Assembly (NCBI GenBank): GCA_009760855.2
Contig: WPIO01000073.1
Location: forward strand, 269,001 to 333,000
Direction: 5' to 3'
Length of the DNA: 64,000 nucleotides
Source: Cristatella mucedo
Lineage: Eukaryota > Bryozoa > Phylactolaemata > Cristatellidae
The translations under genes and the position numbers were made by a program. Below the pieces are notes generated by a model that saw only the letters and a list, made by a program, of their open reading frames with translations, made no database searches and was not told the origin of the DNA. This document shows, piece by piece, positions 13,346 to 24,569 of the stretch. Within the stretch, counting starts at the first letter, position 1; the number at the start of each line of letters is the position of its first letter.

Positions 13346-14524
13346 TGTCCTACAAAAATGTACAAACGAAGAAGGCCCCTTTGTGTCCAACCTTTTGCAT
13401 GGGCGTTGAGCCCTCATTATATAGGCCACCGAAAGGCCTCGTCTGCTGCTACGCTGCTGAGCTTGGCGGGTCTCCCACAGTGCTATTGCAATGGCAACTT
13501 AATTAAGAGGTACATTATGCAGCTATCTCCTCGATTAAAAATCAGTTATTTTGGTATTAATTTTGGCGAAGAGCTAGCCATTTTGATAGATGGAGTTACC
13601 AACATTAAGAAAGCCATCGTTGAAAGGTCGTATGTGATTTGCACCCTTACCTGTACATGAATCCGTGCATCCCTTTGAGCTGTCTGTGCATAGGTAGGAA
13701 CAAGGGTGTCATGACTAATAAAAGAAAGTCAGGCGTTGCGAGATTTTTTGCTCGCTCATGCTGGGGTAAGGGGTGGAGATGTGTGACATGTGTGGTGTGA
13801 GCTGGCGTTCGTGGTTAAGATATCAGATCGATTATCTCTATCCATAATTACATTAGATTTCGCGATAGGAGTCTCCATCAAGAATTAACATAATTACCTG
13901 GTGCAGCTAAAGCAGAATATGATTGGATGTGGTGGCAGCCTTCAAGATTGTCGCTTGGAAGATTAGCACACGGCTCCAACCAGCACGTGAGAAATAAAGG
14001 CTCGCCCAGCCCCTTAATCATCAAGAAATATCAACAGGCGGTGAGTGGGTACGGTCTGTTCTCTGGCGGCATCCTAATGCAGACTGATAAACGAACGTGG
14101 ATGGGAGGTTCGATACCAGCACAACCTCGAATCCCACGAGTCGCTGCCTGCCGTCGCCATTAGTTCATTCAGTATGACTTGCTGGGCAATTGGAGGTTAT
14201 CGTAGTGGCCAGAAGAGGTAAGTCCACGATGGCTGCAGCAGGTCTTTGACACTTTGACCTTTGCTGTCGGCTGCTTCTCGTTTTTCTCTCTTCTATGAAG
14301 CATCTGCATGTCAGACAGGCAGCGGTCGTCCCCTGGGGTGGCCAGTTCGATCAGCCGGACGGTGTGGCCGCAGTGAGGAGTACTTACCGGAATCGTCCGG
14401 AAGTGGTGTTCTGCTTCAGTGGGTGGTTCGCTTTATGCCTTTTCCTTTCTTCATGATAGCAGTCCAAGTCCCGCATGCAGAAGCACAAAAATCGATTTGC
14501 ACAGACGGAGCAGATCACTGTGAG
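13346..14524. other. Unassigned 1.2 kb
   Basis: No conserved frame, RNA gene or repeat is recognised. Short frames at 13,927-14,163 and 14,261-14,677 have no family resemblance, and the second runs into LINE antisense sequence. Confidence 0.5.
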
Positions 14525-14880
14525 GGACGCTGGAGGTTTAGCTTATTTTTAAATGTCACATCCGAGAATGTCATGGCGTCAGTCGATAGTGAGCTATTGA
14601 CTTCGGGAGAAAACGAACTGAAGGCATTGTCTATTAAGGACTTAAGGTTCGTTCGAGTAACAGCTGAGGCGGGCTAAAGTTAAAAGGAGCAGGTTGTTTG
14701 ATGGGAAGTCTGACAGGGCATTATTTCAGGGAGGCAGGCCAGAGCTAGAGAAAGAAAGGACCTAAACGTGATTGACACGATATGAAATGACTTTGACGTC
14801 GATACTCTGGCTTCATGGGGGGCACTGCAGGTCGGCGAGAGATAATGTAATGTGGCAGTTCATCCTTCACTCGTTAAGAA
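14525..14880 (-). mobile_element. LINE-A-type fragment, antisense, strongly decayed
   Basis: Sequence such as TTTTTAAATGTCACATCCG, followed by AGGCAGGCCAGAGC-like phrases and GAGAGATAATGTAATGTGGC, parallels the antisense LINE copies at 60.8-61.2 kb and 26.5-26.8 kb in the same order. Boundaries are uncertain. Confidence 0.55.
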
Positions 14881-16540
14881 TTTCCCAGAAACTGTAACCA
14901 TCCGTTTCATAGGCCGGAACACCTGCAAGTAGTGAGCTACAGAAGTGTAGACGGAATCAAACACGTTCACGTGTCAGCTTGACTGTATCATTGTTTTCCA
15001 GGCAAGCCCGAACTTAGACGATCATAGGCATCTGATTAAGAAGACCTTTGTGTAGGAAGAATGACACTCCTGTTTCAACGCTCTTTAAGCTCTGGTCTGA
15101 CAAGCCGTTATTGCAGACCTTAAGATGGAATAGCCGTGATCGGAGGCGTAGGACCGGCAAACACGAAAGAACAATGATCCTGGCGGTACGCTGGCTCCCA
15201 AAGAAGCGGCCGAGAAATAAACTTCATGGCCAATTAGTCCCAGAAAATGGCTCCAAATATGAGCTGCATGAAAAACGTCTCGTTTATAGCTAAATATCAT
15301 CAGCGAGTCAAACAGTACGCGCCCTTGCTCTTGGCAATGGCTGCCTACTTGAACGTTCAGTTTTCCAGTAATCAACAGTGGCCCACCTCACCGATAGGCT
15401 CTTGGTGAAGAAGACCAACAATTCATCCACACTCAAAGGTAGGCCATCGAAATCCGGGGAAGAGAGTTGGATAGATCACAAACTTGAGACTGAGTGCTCG
15501 TTGAGAGCCGAAAAGCAACTCATTGAAAGTTCCAGCTAAATCGGCAGCCGCCAGCATGGCGCTAGCTATGCTGACAACTAGACTGCCACGCCCTCAGCTG
15601 CTGACTGCCGCTGCAGTGGATTCACACGGTGCCGATCATATTTCACCTCCGCGATCCGGCGAGATCGTTTCGACAGTCGGATCGCTAGCTTCTGAGGCCA
15701 CGATTACTAGCTCACTTGACCGGCTTGTTGTAGTCGTCGAGTAGTTAGCAAGGCCGTACTTCCGCTGTGGGGGCTGGTGCTTTGTAAGTATAGTCCACAT
15801 AAGGCTATGGAATATGCCACTCAATTCTACGACATACAATTACTATCAAGATTTGCATTCTTGATCGCTTCCGCGCTCGATTACCATTGGTATTCCTGCG
15901 TCTATCGTTGCAGCTCCCACGAGTAGTTAGCCGTGCTTCCAGGGACCAAGCTCACCAGCGACAGTTAAGCGTCTGCAAGGACAACCATCAATTAGGTGTT
16001 TGTGGCAAAGGCCTTTAGTACAGAAGTTCAGGAGTCTGTAGTGTTACAAATGGTATCATTACGTCTAAGTAAATGTGCGTGGGAAGTCACGCAAAAGAAG
16101 ATCGAATCGACAAAACGGCAAGCAGTGTATTACATATCACGAAAAGCCATGCAAGAGCTAGCAGCGACGATGGACGAACCTTGCCAGGTGGAATACACGA
16201 GTCTAGCGATGGGTCTGCTGCTCTTCTTTGGCGAGTTTTTTTGGAGTAGGAAGCTATCATAGAACTTTGAGCCGAACCACCCTTCTGCCCATGAGAAGCC
16301 CCATTAAACACTGCACAGCATGTCGGCTGCTAGCTGGAAAGTCAATAATACTCACCAAAGATCGGCTCATTGTCAGGGTCAGTGGCCAAGTTTGGCTGGT
16401 AAGTCACAGAAAGGACAGCAAAGCAGAAGGCAAAGCACTTCATCTATGGCAGCAGGCTGCCAGACAGCAGCAGTACGGACGAGGCGAGGACCAAAGCACG
16501 GCCTTTGGCGATCAGACGGCTACGTAGGCCACCAGCTTTA
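14881..16540. other. Unassigned 1.7 kb
   Basis: Frames at 15,048-15,293, 15,523-15,744 (plus) and 15,636-15,839 (minus) are short, overlap, and have no recognised motif or flanking splice pair. I see no supported gene. Confidence 0.45.
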
Positions 16541-16925
16541 CTGGAATGTATTTCTGACTAAAGCTCCACAAAGCCACACGTATTGTGTGGGTATTTTGCA
16601 GGAGAGTTTTCTTTAGAGAACTCACAGTACGCATTCGTTAGCCAACCGACTTCATCTCACGCAACAAAGAGAGAATGAGAAGCATGGCCGATTCAGGAAG
16701 GCAGTTGAGGTAGTGAGTAGCATGGAAGTAGCAGCTAAGGACGGCTGGGAAGGATTTCCAACAGTATGAGAGTAGATGTCATTACATAAGAACTGTGGAG
16801 GTGAGTCCACAGTCTAGGACTGTCAGAGCGATCACCAACAGTCTTTAAGTGGAGGAATGGAACAGAAAATGTATTTGCCGTAGAGGACCTGAGGGCATGA
16901 GGGGCCTGCAACTTGTGCACCAGTT
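16541..16925 (-). mobile_element. LINE-B 3' fragment, antisense
   Basis: The reverse complement matches the LINE-B 3' portion seen at 54.6-55.0 kb. It runs from a phrase like GGTCCTGTGTGGACAATAAA, through GACTGTTGGTGATCGCTCTG and CTACTCTC, to the GCTAACGAATGCGTACTG phrase and the CACACAATACGTGTGGC end. It is 5'-truncated and lacks the RT domain. Confidence 0.85.
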
Positions 16926-16935
16926 CAGAGAAAAG

Positions 16936-17230
16936 TCACCGCTGGGGCCAGCTCATTTCGCTTAAGCAGGAATTAGGCACGTGCCTCCCCCCTCCGACGC
17001 ACGGATCTCGACCGCATCGAAGGCTGTTTTCACCTCGCCGGTTTGAATCACCGAGATAGCAGTAGTCGTAGCCCTTGCCACCGTCGCAGCGCTGACCGTC
17101 GTTGAAGTGGTTGCCCTCCTCGCAATTCTTGCTGTCGACGCATCACTGACGGTCGTCCCAGCCATCTCCCAGCAAGTTGCTGGCGCCGTCTCCTAGACCT
17201 TCGTGACCTTCGTCATTGCTGCCTTCTCAT
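16936..17230 (-). pseudogene. Cysteine-rich extracellular exon-like remnant with an internal stop
   Basis: On the minus strand one frame reads like a secreted cysteine-rich domain with G/C-ending codons: LGDGWDDRQ, a TGA stop, CVDSKNCEEGNHFNDGQRC, then GYDYCYLGDSNRRGENSLRC and GRDPC. Cysteine spacing is C-x5-C-x11-C-x8-C followed by two more. Neighbouring frames lack this pattern. I cannot place it in a family; it loosely recalls cysteine-rich modules of extracellular proteases or EGF-like segments. The in-frame stop near 17,145 and the lack of a clear splice pair suggest a broken exon. It abuts the truncated 5' end of an antisense LINE-B copy. Confidence 0.35.
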
Positions 17231-17354
17231 AGACCTCCAGCGTAGTCTGGCCGGCAAGCAGCCGTTGCTCGGACCTTCTCAAGCATCTTCTCTCCTATTG
17301 CCGCCTCTCGGTGCTCTTCCGCCATGCAAAAAGCCGGTTCACAGGCCACTAACT

Positions 17355-17626
17355 CTGAAAGAACCTAAAGACGCACCTAAGTAGCACGGCATTTAGTGAG
17401 TCCCTGTGGTTCGTCCTTTATGTGCTTATGCGTGCTGACACAGTGCATGCTGTCACTAACCGTACTTGCATGCTGACCCTGTGCATGTGTTATTCTTGTT
17501 GTTTATCGAGCCTGCTACCACTAACCATTTGATCGTGCTTCATCTACAGCAAACGTAAAGCGCCTAGAAAGAGATTGAGTTTTCTGGGGTAGGTATATTA
17601 CATGTATTAATTAGACTATTATATGG
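17355..17626 (+). mobile_element. LINE-A 3' end fragment
   Basis: Begins at the KNLKTHL-equivalent phrase (AACCTAAAGACGCACC), continues with ATTTAGTGAGTCCCTGTGG and the GCTGACACAGTGCATGCTG repeats, then AAACGTAAAGCGCCTAGAAA and GAGATTGAGTTTTCTGGGG. This is the standard LINE-A 3' UTR order. Confidence 0.9.
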
Positions 17627-18803
17627 CGGCGGCTTGGGAGGGAGTATGGCTGGTTGACAACGATTTCGGTCGTTAGCCGATTCAGCCACATGGAAGTGGA
17701 AACTGCGTTTTCGCACGATACAGTGTCTTCCTATTTGAGGCGGAGGGAAAAGTCAACTGTATCCTCCAGGGAAACGGACCTCCAATACGATGCAGCTTCT
17801 GTTCTTTTTGATAATTCGCAAAACCTGCCATTTGACGTTGTGGTTGCTCCTTGTTGCTGGTGATAATCATGAGAGGCTACGCTCACGCGCACTTTTATAT
17901 AGTCATTTAGCTTGCTAATTTTTTGATTGATTGCGGGAAATATATTTGATAATAGAGCTGTCCCACGCAGGACGCAGGTCGACTTTAGGCACACCTATCA
18001 ATTTTGCCCGTTGACCTACGTTGAGCGAATAACTCAGCAGGCCTTACCTACTCAGTCAATAATAGCTTTTTGGGTGGTCTGCTAGGTCGGCCAGACCGAC
18101 GACACTGGATAGTCACCCCTAGACTCTTATGAGATTGACATGTGATCGATCTCCATCCTAACCGTGTAGGGCAAGATGCCATAGCAAGCTACAAAGTTAC
18201 TGTATAATCCGAGTTATTGGCTGTGTAGAACCTAAATCTACTGATGGACATATAAGCAACGGAAAATTTAGGCACGGCAGCCTCGCTGTAATTGCACCTG
18301 AGTATGTTATTTGTGTGTGTGCATGTATGTGCGCGCCTACGTTGCTGCGTGCGTGCGTACGTGCGTGTATGGTTGTGCTCGAGTGTGAGTGTGCGGCATG
18401 GGCCAATGTACCTTCGCTACTGCTCCGGTCACTCACTTAAGAATGGGCAACCGACTGTCGCTGCTATCAGAAAGTCTTCAGGCTGTGAGTAGTGGCAACA
18501 GAATGCAAGATCCTGGATTGTTGTACCAGCACAGCTTTGTGATACACAACAGCTTATGGCCGCCTTTATCTTCGCTCTTCACTTACACCTTATGCCGACC
18601 TGTCACGCATTCTCACATCCTATCGCACTTCATCTCAACTTGCTCTGTCAGCACCATATCAGCAAACGAGTTCCAATATGCAGACGAAACGGCGAGATAA
18701 ATGCAAGCCTAGGAGCCGGTGGTTCGAGGGCCGCACTTGAGTAGCAAGGTCAAATTGGTAAACTGGCGCAAGCAGGTGATGCGACCTGTAAGCGAGAGAG
18801 AGA

Positions 18804-18865
<62 letters not shown>

Positions 18866-20524
18866 TCTTGAATTCAATTCGACGCTTGCTCGGGAGTAAG
18901 TGAAGCTCCGGCAAAGTGGCGCGATGCGACAGCTATTCCATTGACCACAGGCAAGGCGATCAGCTCAGTTTAGAGGTAAACAAGGCGATGCGGAAGTGAG
19001 CTCGAAGTTTCAGCTAGCCACCGTGCGGCTGCACGTTGTTAGGCAGTCAAAAACAGTGGTGCATCCTATCGAGAGAGATCTGTAGAATGCTCGTTGAATG
19101 CCTGCATCAACAACAGGCAGTGACCTCTGGCAGACCATTGAAAGTTAGCCATGCTGCCTGCAAATGGTCGAGACTCTCGCGCAGTTATGCACCAGACAGC
19201 TCCTGCAGCACACTTCTGCTCTAGCATATCAAGAGGTCGAGCTGAACATGACACAACCTGTGACCGGGCGTAGCCCGAAGTTTTGCCGCCTGCTGGAGAA
19301 AGAGGCACTTCCGGCGGATTGGCCGAGCTCAAGCCTGAAACGCCCAAACGTGGCTGCTGCACTTGCATGCATGCATGCTCCGATCGCTGATTCGCCTAGG
19401 GTATGGCAACGGACCGTGCATGAAAGCTGACGAGCATCGCACGGGGCTGGGGTTTATGGCAGGCTCGGGTTCACAGGCGAGCGTAGGCTTGGGGCTGCAC
19501 TCGAGACAGGCGCTGGCTCCTGGATCGCTCATCGTGGCTGTCGGCACATTTGCCACGTGGGCGGCCGCGGCCGACGTCTCGTCAGTCCACCGTTCTCGGT
19601 AATCGCCTCCCCTTCTGCAGGGCTGGGTTTTGGGCCTTGCTGTGGACGTCTTTCAACGTGCATATCAGGGCCAGTGCAGCTCACGCCAGCTTTCTGTCGA
19701 GAGATCAGTATATTTAAGCCGAATAATTATGCCCGTGTTGTGCTTCGTTCCTCCATCTGTCTTTCCTTCATCTTGCACTCCTAGTTGAGAGTAAGCACTC
19801 GGTTACGCTTCTCTGGTTAAATGCATTTAACCAGTACTTGTACACTGGTTAATATACTAGTTGTATACTATACACATATATTGGGATGAAGCGCCTATGA
19901 ATCTAAATCGTACGAACAGTGCTGGCTGGGGCGGGGGGGGGCGGGTGAGGGCGAGGCGGGGCCAAAGCACAGCACAGGCCACGCACCCATGGACTATAGA
20001 ACGCCTGCAAGGGGCCAGAGACGAGCCAGCCTCATTTGCTGGAGCTTTGTCGCCTTTTTTTTAATTGTCGCCTGGTCCCGCTAGGAAGCCAAGCTACTGA
20101 TGTGAGCCAGAGCACAAACAGTCACGGCTTCATCGCGGCTAATTGCAACATCTTCGGAAGTGAAACTGGGCAGCTGTAGACTGGGAAGCTCAGGACGATA
20201 GCCGTTTGCCGTGGCCACTGAGCAGCGGCTGCGGTCAGCGGTGAAGCCGCTGCAAACAAAAGAGCTCCCTACTCAAACTTCCGGCGGCGATCTATACATC
20301 TTCTGCTCTGCCCGATGCTGCGGTGACCTAGAAGCAATTCAAACGAGATACGAAGGGATGGAATGACGTCTCCGTCCAGTGCTAACAGGTGTACAGCAAG
20401 CACGGTAAAAGAGCTCTTGAGAGGCGAGCGGCTTGCAGAGATGTTAAATAATCTCGGTTTCTGAATTATAATGGCTATGAACCGATACTATGAACCCATT
20501 ATACGTGCGTGTATCGCTGCCCGC
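17627..20524. other. Unassigned 2.9 kb with an (AG)n tract
   Basis: A GT-rich patch lies at about 18,310-18,385. Around 19,300-19,700 the sequence is more GC-rich and carries overlapping frames on both strands; one ends in a hydrophobic stretch (PGSLIVAVGTFATWAAAADV). None is supported by a motif or splice pair, so no gene is called. Confidence 0.4.
18791..18862. repeat. (AG)n dinucleotide array
   Basis: A near-pure run of AG units about 70 bp long with a single GGG interruption close to its start. Confidence 0.97.
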
Positions 20525-20852
20525 TGCATAGTTTCCTGTCATTGACTGTAGAACTATGTAAGCATATAATTCTACGCAATGACAGCTACTCTCCAACTTC
20601 CGACTATGGCTCATCCTTTTCAGCGGTCCTGAACTGCTACTTCCAAGCTACTCACTACCTCAACTGCTCTCCTAACTCGGCTATGCTTCCCACTTTCTCT
20701 TTGTTGCGTGAGACGAAGTCGGTTGGCTACCGAATGCGTACCGAAAGCCGCTTAGGCTGTGAGTGCTCTATGCAAAACTCTCCTGCGTAACACCCACATG
20801 GTCTTTATGACTTTGTGGAGTTACAGACGGAGATACATTACGTTACATTACT
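20525..20852 (+). mobile_element. LINE-B 3' fragment
   Basis: Contains CTACTCTCCAACTTCCGACT, TTTTCAGCGGTCCTGAACTG, TTCCCACTTTCTCTTTG, GCTACCGAATGCGTACCG and the terminal TACATTACGTTACATTAC tail. These match the 3' ends at 36.7-36.9 kb and 54.7-55.0 kb. Confidence 0.9.
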
Positions 20853-20962
20853 ATCGGCATGGCTTCGCGCTTCGACGTTTTACCTTCAAGTCGCGGCCCT
20901 GATTTGACGACTCGAGAGGTACGCTGGTAGTCGTCGCATGTCAGCTGAGAGTTGTTACAAAG

Positions 20963-20991
20963 TTATGGTGTGCGGCTTTCGCACACCATAA
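20963..20991. other. Perfect 12-bp hairpin
   Basis: TTATGGTGTGCG is followed by the five-base loop GCTTT and its exact reverse complement. No T-run or promoter follows, so its role is unknown. Confidence 0.8.
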
Positions 20992-21435
20992 GTGACAGCA
21001 CTAGGTCACAAGGTCGCAAGTTCGCTTGTAGCTGTGCTAGCCTCTCAGCGCGCGACGAATACTGGTGAAGCCTGAACCTTGTGGCGTGGTAAGCGACTTT
21101 CAGGTGTTGTGCCAACAAGCAAAGCTATGCCGACATTAGCATGAATAGGGCAGCGACGGAAAAAGAGCGCTCACACCTTATCACACCTTTTCACACATTT
21201 CTCGCACAATTCCATATCCTTAATGTAGACTAAGTGTATTGTGACAAGAGCGTCGGGTTACCGGCGTTCAACGGCCGCCGCGGCGTACTGTAATGGGTCT
21301 GTGGCCTAGATCTCAAATCAGCTAACGTGCTAAAGCTCAGTTCGGAATCACAGCTTACAGCCCTATCTCATGGCCGCGGCTTGTATGCGGCCTCGACCTT
21401 AGATTATCGCACGGTCGGTTCCTAGCTGTTGCGAT

Positions 21436-21792
21436 TCAGGAAGCGTGAATAATGATTATCGGTCGCAGTGGGGCCGATTTAGCTCGCCGCCATTTCAGAA
21501 TAGCACCGTCATAAGCGCAGTGTTTTCGGGCTAGTTCTGCCAGGACGTTAAATCTTCTACACCAAGCTTGCAGCAGAATGCCACCCAACGCCAGCGGTGA
21601 CGTGGCGCAGGGCAGCATACCGAGCAGCTGGAGCAGAGCGAAACCGGCCCACAGGTGCCCGCCGTGCGTCCTGGGCCGCGGACGCCCGCCCACGTCCGGA
21701 ATAGAATCCGCTAAGATGGCGCGACGATTGAGCGCTTCCGTCTGTGAGCAGTCTCGAACGTCGCCAAACCTCCAACGGCTGCAACTGCACAT
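21436..21792 (-). CDS. Possible membrane-protein exon (OATP-like at best)
   Basis: A minus-strand frame of about 118 codons contains the hydrophobic stretch HLWAGFALLQLLGMLPCATS followed by PLALG. Its shape resembles the organic-anion transporter (SLCO) segment 'W..F..Q.L.G.G..P...LG', which in that family precedes a conserved YLDD. A possible donor (TTGG|GTGGCA) falls just after PLALG, and a possible acceptor (GCGGCCCAG|GACGC) lies upstream. The YLDD part is not visible here, overlapping frames on both strands are also open, and the match is short. I treat it as a weak suggestion. Confidence 0.2.
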   Translation of the reverse strand: MCSCSRWRFGDVRDCSQTEALNRRAILADSIPDVGGRPRPRTHGGHLWAGFALLQLLGMLPCATSPLALGGILLQAWCRRFNVLAELARKHCAYDGAILKWRRAKSAPLRPIIIIHAS

Positions 21793-22891
21793 CCGCGCTC
21801 CAGCAACAGCGAGACGAAAACCAGCCGTCCGCGTTGAACGCGCTGCTCTTTTCCTGGTTACCCCTCGTCTCCGACGTCATTTGGCTGCCGCGCGAAGTGA
21901 CTGTCGTAGCCCAAGTTGCCGCCATCGCCGTCCGATCGCTTTTGTCTGACCTGGAGAGTTACCTGCAGAAGCGGTGGCCGCCGCTTTGCGACATTATCGC
22001 GGCTGCCGCCGCCAGCGGCTGCGGCAGCGACCGACTACGCTTACCCCGGCGATTCGCTCCCCAGGGTCCGCGAGCGCGCGGCTGCTCGCCGCCCGCTGAG
22101 GGCGGCTCGCCGCCGCGAGGCGTCGCGGCGGCTCAAGCTGGCAATCGCGTCTACGCGCCGCCGCGCCGCGCCGCCGCCGCCGTTTTCCAGGAGCGCCGCA
22201 ATTCGCAACCTTCGCTAGACGTCATTAGCGCCGCGCGCCGCGCGAGACGATCGTCGCGCCTCCTCCCGGCAGCGCCTCCGGCGTGCCTTCGTTAATCGGC
22301 TATTTCGGCTTCGGCGCGGTTGCCCTGAGCGCGTGCGCGTGCGCGTGCGCACGCGCGCGCGCGGGGCGACCGCGTGGGCGAGCATTCCATTCGTCGCCGA
22401 GCCGACGGGGCGCGCGCGTGCGTGCGCGAGCCCCCCCCCCGTCGTGGGATAGTGTGGAAACCCATTCGTGTATCGCAAGCGAGCTTGAACGGATTTTGAC
22501 ATCCGGTGGACAGCGGCTGCCAAGTGCGGCTGGTTCGTGTGCGAAAAGCTGTTCGGACGCAGCTGTTCTTCGAATGAAATCAACCTTCTTCTCACGATTT
22601 GCTTTCGGATCGTCCCATTTGCTGCTGCTCCAGCTTTCAGTTGCACGAAAATGACGGCGAAACGCTCTGACGGCTCTTCGTGGCTGCACGCTTCTGCAGC
22701 TGCACTCTTAGGCGGCTTAAAGGGGGCACGCTCGAGCACGCTTCTTCCGGGTCGTACTGAGCGCGGCTTCTGCAGGCCCTTTCCCAGCCCTCCTCACAGT
22801 CACCCTCCCGGCCCTCCTTCCAGGCGCCCCCGTACCCCAGGCCGTGTCTACGGATTCGGTAGGCTTGCATCGTCGTTGCTGCACGTTGCAG
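21793..22891. other. GC island upstream of the YWTD exon, no firm gene
   Basis: CpG-dense sequence with many overlapping frames on both strands rich in Ala, Arg and Pro, as expected from composition. Alternating (CG)-rich patches occur near 22,330-22,440. It may hold the promoter or earlier exons of the gene whose exon starts at 22,892, but I cannot identify them. Confidence 0.45.
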
Positions 22892-23272
22892 GTGCACGTT
22901 CTTCGTCAACCGATTCCCGACCGGCCTGGCGGGCAGCGTCGCTAGGGCGACGTTGGACGGCAAGAACGCCGTCGCGGTCGTCGACAGCTCCTCGGCCAGC
23001 CGGCTCTCGATCGCCGTCGACCCCGCAGCCGAGAGGCTGCCGTTCCGATGGCGAGCAAGGAACCGTCGGCAGATGCGACTTCGCCGGCCTCGCGGACGCA
23101 CGCCGCCGCCGGCGGCGGCCTCTTATCCTCGCACGCGCGGAGATGCTCGTCGGTCTGCGGCGTCCGCCTGCACTTCGCCGACGGCAGCGGCCGCAGGCCG
23201 TCGGGCACCGAGGCTTGCGTCGACAAGGCGACGGGAAGCGTACGCCGAGAGCCGCGTCGGCGAGTCGCACAG
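22892..23272 (+). pseudogene. YWTD beta-propeller exon (LDL-receptor-related protein type) with two frameshifts
   Basis: The exon is bounded by an acceptor (GCACGTTGCAG before 22,892) and a strong donor (CACAG|GTGCGT at 23,272/23,273). In the first frame it reads CTFFVNRF, then GSVARATLDGKNAVAVVD and RLSIAVDPAAERL, the classic strand pattern of a YWTD repeat as found in LDLR/LRP, nidogen and EGF-precursor proteins. The next part, SDGEQGTVGRCDFAGL, lies one frame over, starting just where the consensus has 'LYWSD'. The following blade, VRLHFADGSGRR and EACVDKATGSVRR, lies in the third frame. Either the gene is broken here or the assembly has two small indels in GC-rich sequence. The family call rests on this repeat pattern; which LRP it is cannot be said. 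Confidence 0.7.
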
Positions 23273-23439
23273 GTGCGTCCGATTCGGTGCACTCTTCCCC
23301 TTGCGCCGTGCACTGTTTCGATTACCCGCCCGCGAGACAATTGCGTGCGTGCTAGCCCTCAGTTGCCGGCGGGCCAAATTTTTTGGCATATTGCCCTGGA
23401 AGCCATAGGCACGTTTGGCGCGGCTCCAACTTGAGAGGG

Positions 23440-23535
23440 AAGGAGCGGCTGCGGCGGCGGCGGCTGCGGCGGCGGCTGTGGCGGCGGCGGCGGCGGCTGC
23501 GGCTGCGGCTGCGGCGGCGGCGGCGGCGGCAGTTC
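23440..23535. repeat. GCG/GGC trinucleotide-type low-complexity tract
   Basis: Alternating GGC, GGCTGC and GCG units for about 95 bp. Both strands give polyalanine frames of no coding value. Confidence 0.9.
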
Positions 23536-24395
23536 GCCGGCGGCCTATGGTGCCGGTGAGCTGCAGCCGCCGGGCGCTGTCGACCAAGTCAGCACTGCGA
23601 CGACGTGCGCCGCACGATTGCGATGGCGTCGCACAGGGCAGCAGCCCCAATAAAGGTCGTAGCGTCTCGCTCGCTCGCCGCCGCCACCGCTATGCGTCCG
23701 CGCCGAGCGGCGTGGTACGCCGCGCCAGCCGCTTTGCTACTGTCGGGCTAGCTGGCGACGCAGTCCAGCCTTTGGTACTGACATTGCCCGCATCGTCCCG
23801 CACCCCTTCTCTAGTGTCGTCCGGCACCAGGTAGCCAAGCGCCGCCGGAGTAGGACGCTCGAGCGGAAGCGGCAGCGGAGAATGTCAAGGGCCATTGTTT
23901 TAAGAATGAGCTTTTGTGACCAGAACTGTCATATCTTTGAAATTTACTCATTTTCAAGAACTTTGCAGCTAAAGCTGCTACCAAAAGACTGGTATTGAAT
24001 AATAAATTCTTCTCTTTTATGAGAATACTGTTCTGTTCATAGGTGATGACACCAGTACATCAAACAATAATCGAGCTCAATCAAATAAAATCGATAAAAG
24101 GCCATTTTATCGAGATAAGCGAAGACGTTCTCAATGGAGCATCTGCTAGCAATCGCACGGCGTTAAAAGTACAGTTCAATAGGCTGTCGACGATCAGGAA
24201 GAATGTTAGACTCCTCATTTTAACTTGAAAACTGCAATACAACTTTGGAAGGGATTAGGGGAGTTCGTCGCACACGACTGTAAGCTGTAAAGTTGATGAA
24301 ACGGAGTGAAAAAATTAGCAATACTAACAATGCTATTACAGGTCGTTGTTATTGAACACTACGAGAACTAAATCATTAATAATATTAATAATAAA
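23536..24395. other. End of the GC island and AT-rich flank
   Basis: GC-rich until about 23,880, with an AATAAA at about 23,649 on the plus strand that could serve as a poly(A) signal. It then becomes AT-rich with only a short unassigned frame (24,043-24,228). No gene is identified. Confidence 0.45.
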
Positions 24396-24568
24396 TCTTA
24401 GCTGATTAAACAGCCGCTTTTTGTATAGCGACAGAAGAGCCGTTTCGCCAATCACCACCGCTTGCAGTGGCGATACAGAATCGCCCACCGCAGGAATCAA
24501 ACCCACGACCTCGGGACCGAGGTCGTGAAAGCAACCGCCTTACCTAGTGTGCCATCACGGCTCATTTA
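24396..24568 (-). mobile_element. SINE-B copy (tRNA-derived)
   Basis: On the minus strand: GAGCCGTGATGGCACACTAG (box A region), GTGGGTTTGATTCCTGCGGT (box B region), TCGCCACTGCAAGCGGTGG, and an AAAAAGCGGCTGTTTAATCA end. It lies directly beside a LINE-A copy on its right. Confidence 0.9.
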
Positions 24569-24569
24569 G

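Noticed and set aside
22537-23355. 272-codon plus-strand frame taken as one protein
   Set aside because: It crosses the splice acceptor at 22,892 and stays in a single frame, while the YWTD repeats show that the true coding phase changes inside.
24396-24568. Functional tRNA gene
   Set aside because: It has tRNA-like A and B boxes, but the same extended 170-bp body recurs at other sites, so it is a SINE.
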